Of a stretch of 64,000 nt of DNA, positions 54,001 through 61,600 are shown in pieces. A program made the translations under genes and the position numbers. The stretch's first letter is position 1. Every line of letters starts with the position of its first letter. Source of the stretch: Colias croceus (taxonomy: Eukaryota; Arthropoda; Insecta; Lepidoptera; Pieridae); contig NC_059555.1 in the NCBI RefSeq assembly GCF_905220415.1, positions 9,044,001 through 9,108,000 on the forward strand, given 5' to 3'. Below the pieces are notes generated by a model. That model ran no database searches. It was given only the letters and a program-made list of their open reading frames with translations, and had not been told where the DNA came from.

Positions 54001-54647
54001 CTGAGCCTACAGTTGTTGGTGAACATGCGAAGAAGGTTGCACAAAAAATAGCCACAGAAAAAGAGATTATCATCAGAAGCAGTCTAGAATGGATACTCTT
54101 CAATGAATTGTGCTTCCCTGATCTATTAAATGACATAGATCTGACCGACAGATTCTGCCGTCTAATGTGTGTATTTTTATGCGATAATTCATTATTTTTA
54201 GACGCGAAAATCAAATTATTGCTAACAAAATGTACACAGATACTGTTCAAAAAGGGTTCAAAGTTTAATTTTGATAAGGAACTGATGGGGTTGAATAATT
54301 TTCAAGATTTTTATACCCAATTCTTGGAACAGTTTCAGTCTGTGAGCTATGGTGATCACACATTTGCTGCTTGTGTGCTAGTCCCACTAGCGCAGCAGCA
54401 TAATGTGAAATGGAGAAAACTTTTATGGTCAGAATATGCTGGTTGTTTGAGGGCACTCGACTGCCCCGACAAAATGCTTTGTTATGGTATAGATGCCTAT
54501 CTTTACCCTGAAGAAACTGATGAATCAGTGATTAAGTCGTACTTTAGAGCTTTATCTAGCAGCTTGTTACGAACCGGTACGATCGCGTATAAAATTGCAC
54601 ATCATCATGTAGAATGTTATAAGAAAAGAAAAGAGATAAATAAATGA
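51015..54647 (+). CDS. RPAP1: RNA polymerase II-associated protein 1
   Basis: RPAP1 helps assemble and import RNA polymerase II and links it to Mediator. One uninterrupted frame of 1210 residues (family 1000-1400). The start IRRSKRGDDEEDILRMQEEF matches the conserved N-terminus of the family. SVLGDILEKN occurs twice, at 86-95 and 120-129. The RPAP1 N domain is at about 213-252 (ILEEREKLMASLDPKIIEFI). The conserved C-domain segment YEARFDFRGYLLPY is at 332-345, followed by helical ARM/HEAT-like repeats to the end. The C-terminal DKMLCYGIDAYLYPEETDE is also family-typical. Lack of introns in a 3.6 kb gene is unusual beside its intron-rich neighbours, but the frame is intact and polar residues look normal, so it is not a retrocopy relic. 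Nested minus-strand frames are shadows. Confidence 0.95.
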   Translation: MIRRSKRGDDEEDILRMQEEFLKEKSKNQSLQPSAQFVNLRRTEHQTTKRSNAGPFGVRKPSKYAQSKGLTNNTEKRARIEDTGASVLGDILEKNVTDATPNKESEYDDDKVYYPKLIPSVLGDILEKNIDVPVDLDFRPMPSQGFPVVTKRDPSIKPNKKSIHTLSIEKSKQNKIEEMETDLSCSSSALSNQGLNLPNQSYILNNQDADSIHSENVNILNKMSEKEILEEREKLMASLDPKIIEFIRKKRNKEPLNDNKMSETPATEVKKEETMECMEMTEPKVDNDSLWENDVLSHPHVEKWLHFDSLEKDKLEWIKGIEESKLKTDEPYEARFDFRGYLLPYTIEYTEKTKTLFHHGEEPHRPGYSITELLELSRSSITQQRVVALNTIAGILEYYNAGIYKNVIELPLSKLFFVIRIAMDENKVIILEPALKAMRNLLFNRIDEASLDALIGFREGTYQPCLEHDRSEIEEIESKESELKDFHLAEIDIIAAVLRTEILQRIYYILEHIKPSFSCVQYSLQILTRLARDSVDTARKIVNMDHLMDAIFKYFVPRTSINFMFDPSIVYHGKPILAALKLLRVLSLTSRDVGDRLVSKYDICSFMSEYVSSGVDGTYGLKVQIEAYCILSNLLKFKLGIENAISLFPVIITTLYKHVQGTSIYMNSSVLSASHAAVVLQFIDGLIRCGVNLDYKAQIYPLLKEGMQKWLSQMSHLDNYTCGHLRLICSILNCFETVIIHENITIQILNDTLLKLSKSEGFKIMINNLITSSNLLSGIEDKDIHLTKNLTSLGTSVIDSHQKVLPILNVASPIPCLSSLFKLLVVINDKQVSILFLEHTLPYLRKLSEKAPSLINNWFTRMETDFVFSLVTLAIQTDIPESLKDLVYSVASKLCYILRIDKRYELEFLFNNIIFNEKWFTAERLFNLVSLSEADGFSKALTNIEDIKSCYSKVCNINYVDTGPFVVFRKWQEPILPRDWIYLPILSLYSKSQEKPEPTVVGEHAKKVAQKIATEKEIIIRSSLEWILFNELCFPDLLNDIDLTDRFCRLMCVFLCDNSLFLDAKIKLLLTKCTQILFKKGSKFNFDKELMGLNNFQDFYTQFLEQFQSVSYGDHTFAACVLVPLAQQHNVKWRKLLWSEYAGCLRALDCPDKMLCYGIDAYLYPEETDESVIKSYFRALSSSLLRTGTIAYKIAHHHVECYKKRKEINK

Positions 54648-54679
54648 TTTGCTACATACCTGTTAGTTTTATTTCTCAT

Positions 54680-54986
54680 TTATTTGGTATCGTTCTTATA
54701 AAATTGAAGGCTCTCTTCATCACAAGCAAACGCGTTTCTCATAAAGCATCCATGCACGTAACTTTTATGTAAAAGAAGGTAAGGCTTGAACTGTTCTGTA
54801 ACACTGACATGATAAATTAATTGCTTTTTATATGACGCTTTTCATGATATGTAATGAATGTTTCACTAACAAAACTAATAAATGATGCAAAGTTCATTTT
54901 AACCGTTGATAAAAACTTTTCACACTTTTTCAGAGTTCTTCCATTTTCAAATTTACCGCTTTAACTCTATATCCGGAGCTGTCCAT
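54680..54986 (-). pseudogene. Broken small reading frame, unidentified
   Basis: From ATG 54986 the minus strand reads MDSSGYRVKAVNLKMEEL, hits TGA, continues in the next frame as KCEKFLSTVKMNFASFISFV and SETFITYHEKRHIK, shifts again, and reads IYHVSVTEQFKPYLLLHK, SYVHGCFMRNAFACDEES and ends YKNDTK at TAA 54680-54682. Two AATAAA signals follow at once. Total about 100 residues with two frameshifts. It ends 32 bp from the RPAP1 stop (convergent) and is divergent from CDC45. Sequencing errors could restore it; I do not recognise the family. Confidence 0.4.
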
Positions 54987-55677
54987 GGTTGGGGACAGAG
55001 TCACTAGAAATATATTTTATTACGTCATTTCTTCCTACCTTCAAAAATGTATTATATAAAAAACTCGAAAATAAAACACGCTGAATATTCCAATTAATTT
55101 TTACAAATAACTTTTCATATTAGTAGCACTTGCTATTAAATAATATGAATATCAATTATAGTCAAATAAATAAATAAAATAAAATATTATAAATCACATA
55201 TTCCACTTTTTTATTCTATATTTTACAAATAATGTTTGTAAATAGAATAATAATGGTGAAGAAAGTATAAAAAGTAACTTTTTTTAGTGGACTAGAATCA
55301 GATAGGGCTAAAGGCAGAAAGGCATTACCCTCAAATTACACGGCAATGTATTGTTTATCATATTAACAAGTATTAACATAAAAATACAGAACGTAAGTTA
55401 GTTATTATTAACTGTTAAAAAAATTAATATCCCTTCAGATTTTATCTAGATAAATAATCACATAATCAGATGTTCCGTTAAACGTTAAACGGTGCATCTG
55501 GGTAACAAGTTTGTTTTGGCGCGAAAAGTTTCATTCAATGTCATTGTCCCTTTGTCAGTTGCATTTGTCAATTGTTCACAAAAATCAGCAGGTGTTTCGA
55601 AGTTTTTCTTAGTGCACGTTAGGATGAAAAATGGTTTCATGATATTTCGCAGCATCCACATTTGAGGAGGATAGAAA
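54987..55677 (+). promoter_or_regulatory. CDC45 upstream region with E2F-type palindrome
   Basis: TTTTGGCGCGAAAA at 55514-55527 is a perfect palindromic E2F site, 151 bp before the CDC45 ATG. CDC45 is a known E2F target in animals. The rest is AT-rich and repeat-free. Confidence 0.6.
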
Positions 55678-58600
55678 ATGTTCGTGGAGGACATTAAAAA
55701 TGATTTCTACAACGTTCTTCTAGGCAATGTTAGTGTTGCAACGAGTTGTTTACATTCTTTTTCCTATCATGTGTTAAGTAAATACTTTGAATTTATTACA
55801 GAGGGTCCTCTTGATCGTTCATTATGATGTGGATGCAGTGTGTGCGTGTAAAATACTTCAGGATTTGTTTAAATGCGACAACATATCGTATACTTTGGTG
55901 CCTGTGGGGGGTGTATCCGAGTTGAAAACGGCTTACGAAGAGAATAATGAAGAGATAAAATACGTTGTACTTGTGAACTGTGGCGGGACCATAGATCTAG
56001 TCGATATATTGCAGCCTGAGGAGGATGTAGTTTTCTTTGTTTTGGATTCACACAAGCCCACAGACATTTGCAATGTGTATAGTGATGGGCAGGTTGGTAA
56101 TATCTATCGTAAAATTTGGATTATTCTTTGTGGTAAGGAAATATTGCAATGATTGGTGGTAAAGAAACACTTGACTCGACTGTAAGCTTGTATTGAACTG
56201 CACAACCACAGGACTGTATAGTATGACGCACACATACATAACATACATTACACACTACAATATGTTCTATTAAAATTTCAGGTTCGCTTAGTGTATAAGG
56301 ATGATGAGGAGAACATTCCAAACTTTGATGATATATTTAGAGATGATGAAGAAGAAGAGGTAAGCTTTTATTTGGTTTTGTAAATAAAATATAGCATTAA
56401 CTACAATTTGTAGATTTTAGTAGATTTATAAAGCTTTTTCTAACACTACTATATTAGAATCGTCATGGATTGATAACTGATAGTAATTATAATCACTTAT
56501 TTGAAAATAAAAAGGAATCAAATTTAATATCTATATATAAAACAAGGTCCTTATAATATTCATAGATCAGATTCCGTTTATGTGATCTGAGATTATTATA
56601 ATCCCTGTTATTCTAAAATCCCATCTTTTAACTAGGAACTTATTAATTTTCAAACCCAAACTACACAAAGCATAAAAGGCCGATCCTTTGTTATGTATAT
56701 TTTGTAAAAAGTTGTCCAGATACATAGACTTATGTACCATTCATTATAATATTCCAGGAGAATGACGATGAATTACAAGGTGCAGACAGGCTGGAGGCTG
56801 TGGTGGAACGTCGTAGGGCTCGGAAGGCATGGGAGGAGCGACGGCACACACTCATGTTTAATTATACACAGTTCTCCTATTATGGGAAGCCAGTAAGTAT
56901 TACTAAAATTACATAACAGATTCACTATACATATGGAGATAATAGTATTTGGCAAATCTAATTTGATAATTTACTACAGTTTTATTTCGATAATTTAGAA
57001 TCTTTTTTTTATTTTACATTAAATACTGTAAATATACAAATTTTAACATTTATTGTAATAGTAATTAAAATCCCTAATATCACAGACCTGAAAACAGTTT
57101 GTGAATTGTTACACAAAAATTACAGTTCGATTCAAACTTAATGACGATTCGGATGTTAGCTGCGAATGCATGAGCGCGCAGATATTCGACCCGTAACGTT
57201 CCAGTAATATCTATAATTGTTTCTGCGCATCAGATAATTCTATGTTCCGAGCCGCCATTAAGTTTGAATCATACTGTAACAAATACAACTACATAAAAAT
57301 ATTATAAATAAATAACTATAACACATGCTCAATTGGGCGCCCTACAACAAATACTATCTCTTTCAGAGTGCATGTGTAGCGCTAGAGCTAGCAGTGCGAG
57401 TGTCCCGCTGCAGTGCTGCAGTGCTCTGGTGCGGGGCTGTGGGCTGTACAGCACATGCAGCGCTTTACCTTCGACCACCAGCTCGCTGCCTGCTGGACGC
57501 AGAGCCACTGCAGCGCTGCCTTGCGCATAGTACAGTGAGTGTCTATTCGTTTGTCACCACGCTGTATCTTATGAACTGTGTTAGGTAGATAGTAGAAATT
57601 ATTAGCGACTAGCTGCTCCCCGCGGTTTCACCTGCGTGGCTCCGCTTCTGTTGGTCTTACCGTGATGATTTATAGCCTATAGCCTTTCTCAATAAATAGG
57701 CTATCCAACACCGAAAGAATTTTTCAAATCGGACCAGTAGTTCCCGAGATTAGCGCGTTCAAACAAACAAACTCTTCAGCTTTACAATATTAGAAAATAG
57801 ATATGAACCGTGATAGATAGACCGTAGAAATGAATGTTGCTACTATAACGACAAATAATAAAAATGCTAAACTTAGTATCACAATTTTGACTCTCACTGG
57901 ATTGTGATTTGATCTTGTTTTATTTCTTGTAAATTTTTTATCAATTCCCTCGCCCGCCCTCGGAATTTCCGTGATAAAAAGTAGCCTATGTCCTATCTGG
58001 GTCTGCAACTCAGAAGATCAGGGCTTCAATTCAGTTTTTTTTGCGTGAAGGAGTAACAAACAACCATTCAAACTTAGTAAGATTAATCTATAATAATTAC
58101 CAGTCAGTTCACATGATAGTATCGAAAGACCGCCGTGCTGGTGGTCAGTAGAAGATGCATTACGTCATGCAGCAGGGTCTTTCCTTGCACAATTAATTTG
58201 CAATTGGTAACATAATAATTATGATATTAAAGAACCTGTCTGCTGAGCACACGTGTCAGAAGTGAAACTTGTTTGGCAATATTCAAAGATACCAAAACTG
58301 TCGCCTTACCATGACGTGACGGAATTGCCATGACGGGAGCATGAAGTTTTACTCCCAACGCGCCTAAAGAAGTTTTACTTCAAAAATAATTTAATTTCTT
58401 TTAATAATATTAATTCCCAGTCAGCCCACGTGATAGTAGCAAAAGACGCATGGCTGCCTCTCTACCGATGGTGGTCTGTAGAAGGTGCATTACGTCACGC
58501 AGCAGGCCTTGCCCCGCGGCTTCGCTTGCACAATAGTTCTGGGGCTACGAGATTGAGGCAGTTGCTTGCTGATATGGGGTAAGTGGAAATATATTTTTTC

Positions 58601-61600
58601 ATCAAGTAATGAAAAATGTATAAAAAAATTAAAATTTAGTAAAAAAATGTAATGTACCTTTGTGTCTCTAAAATAAGTTTAGTTGTTGGGGCGATTGTGA
58701 TATACATATTTACTTTATTTAATAGTAAACTTTTGAAGAATACAAAAATCTTTAATTTAAATTCTAGTCATTGTTATATTTTTGTTCTTTGCTATTTGCT
58801 AGTTTTAAGGATAACTGTAAATTTTGTATTAATTAGTTTCTTTACTCTAGCGAGATAGGATAGGCACATTTTTTATCACGAGTTTGTGCTAAAACATGTG
58901 CCTACGCCCTACATAATATAATATAAACTCCTTCGTAGACACATTTAGGTATATGCAGCTATATTCTTATATGTACATACCTATATTTCCCAAACAATGT
59001 ATTTATATGTGTATGTACAATTTTCCACAGATTTCCCCTGCAACAAGCTCGTCAGTCCTACCGCTCCATGGACGTGGAACTCCGCAGAAGTCTCCTCACA
59101 GCGCTAGAGACAGCGGCCCCAAAACATAAGTTAACTGCTCCTACTAGAGCTGCGTTTCTGTTGCAAAGGCCACATTCACATCCTTTGGCTGCTTTAGATA
59201 CTGTATATGCGGTTATGGCGCTTATTGAACATGTGAGTATGCTTAAATTGTAAAATAAGTGCATTTTCCTTAATAAAATGACGACTATAAGACAAATTTC
59301 GACCAAAAAATGTCAGTCCCCTGGAAGAAGTCAAATAAAGTATTTATAGTACGATACAATCGGTAGTTATCTATACTAATATTATAAAGCTGAAGAGTAT
59401 GTTTGTTTGTTTGTCCGATTTGAAAAATTCTTTCGCTGTTATATAGCCCATTTATCGAGGAAGGTTATAGGCTATGTGTCATTACGCTAGGACCAACAGG
59501 GGTGGAGCCACGGGGGTGATACCGCGCGGAGCAGCTAGTCAGCTATAAACAAGTATAGTAGTTCTAAAACGTTAAGCAGTAAGTAAATAGAGTCAGCGGC
59601 AAGACACAAGTTAACCGCGCCTACTCGAGCCGCGTTTTTGTTGCAAAGACCACATTCACATCCTTTGGCTGCTTTAGATACTGTATATGCGGTTATGGCG
59701 CTTATTGAACATGTAAGTATGTCTGTAATCATACTTAAATTGTAGAAAAAGTATGGTTATCCCTCTAAAAACGTCGTAAGACAAATCTCGATAGAAAAAA
59801 ATATGTCATTCCCCTGGCATGAGTCATAATTTGTACTTTTTTCAGCGTATGCGTGGGATATTATAACTAACTATAAACAGATATAGTTGGTCCGAAACTT
59901 TGAGTAAGTATATAGAGACAGCAGGTCCAAAACACAATCTAACTAACTGCACCTACTCGAGCAGCAATTTTGTTGCAAACACCACCTTTACACCCGTTAG
60001 CTGCGTAAGGTACAGTTTATGCAGTTATGGCGCTTATTGAACATGTATGTAGCTTTAAAAGAGGCTAAAACTCATAAATATCTGTAGTTTGCCCTGATGG
60101 TCCTCGTAAGACAAATTGCAAAAAAGTCAGTCCTCTGGCATAAGTCATAGGTGGTGCATGTTATTAAATTCTGACTAGTGTTTAGTTTATTTTTTTGAAA
60201 ACCCATATCTATACTACATATAATAAATCTGTAGAAGGGTCAATTCTGTACATTGAAAATATTGAAAAAATAAAAAGCAAACCCAAATATGTGATTAAAA
60301 TAATTTTTGTCTGTCTGTCTGTATATGCAGACATCACATGAAAACTAACGGTTCGATTTCAATGAAACTTGGTATAATTATACCTTATTATCCTGGGCAT
60401 AATATAGGATACTTTTTATCCTAAGTCGGATTTGGCTTGAACCGTTTGCGGCACACGCGGTCCGCACGTCACGCCTCCCCCACTCCTATATAACGACGGC
60501 GTTCCGCGCGATATAATTTATGAATTTTTAACCGAATTCCAAAAAAAAAGGAGGTTATCAATTCGGCCGGTATGTTTTTTTTATGTATGTACACCGATTA
60601 CTCCGAGGTTTCTGAACCGATTTACGTGATTCTTTTGTTCGATGCGGGATGGTGTCGAATTGGTCCCATAAAAATTTTATTCTAATAGGCCCAGTAGTTT
60701 TTATTTTATGAGCATTTTTGTTTGTATTTTTAAATGTTGCAAGTGCAAGTTTGAAGTCGGTTGTTTTTAACGCAGTTATCACTTGTGATGCCAGCGGACG
60801 TGTCCAGTGTGGCGAGCGAGACTGATTGTCTAATATTAATTTAGTGAGAAACGTATACCCAGTTCAAAATGGAGAAATAAACCATCCACGCGAAGACCGA
60901 CATCCGCGCGGACGGAAGCTAGTAAGAAATAAATAAACAAATTACTACATTCCAGGACACAATACCAAAAGCGGAAGGCTTCCAAAAGGCCCTAGCAGCG
61001 TTAGAAGTGTGCGGAGAGAATGAAGCCCTGAAACTTGGAGTCACATCAGCTCGCAGAAGTTTGGAAGCCGTGGCACGATTGGCCCAGGGTATATTGGCTT
61101 CCAGGGGACTGTTGCTGGCCGGACCGTTTAATTATTTTATAGTTCAAGAGGTAAATAAGTATTTGATTGTTTTTCTGTTTGTTACGATATAAATTTTAAG
61201 CTACTAAACTATTCTGAAAATTATTATCAAAATGTTTTTCAAGTTCTTATCCAAATTTTGCTACTTTTACAAGCTTACAGGAATTTCATGAATGAGGTAA
61301 ATAACACATAGACATACACAATGAATTTGTTCATTAAAATATTTGTAAGTGCATGCATACACAAAATACAGTTTAGTTAATATCAATTAATTGTTTTGAT
61401 TTTAAAGAAACACACAATTCACTAATTCGACTCCTATTTAGTTTGTTTCGATTTTTCTTATTTATAGTGTACTAGGTTTCCGCCCGCGGCTTCGCCCGCG
61501 CAGTCACAGAAAAACCCGCATCGTTCCCGTTCCCGTGGGATTTCCGGGAATGCGTCATTTTCCCGGGATAAAAAGTAGCCTATGTCCTTTCTCGGCTATC

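Noticed and set aside
55485..55694. 69-residue minus-strand frame over the CDC45 start
   Set aside because: Overlaps the CDC45 promoter and exon 1, has no splice context, and its Arg-Ala-Lys segment is just the E2F palindrome.
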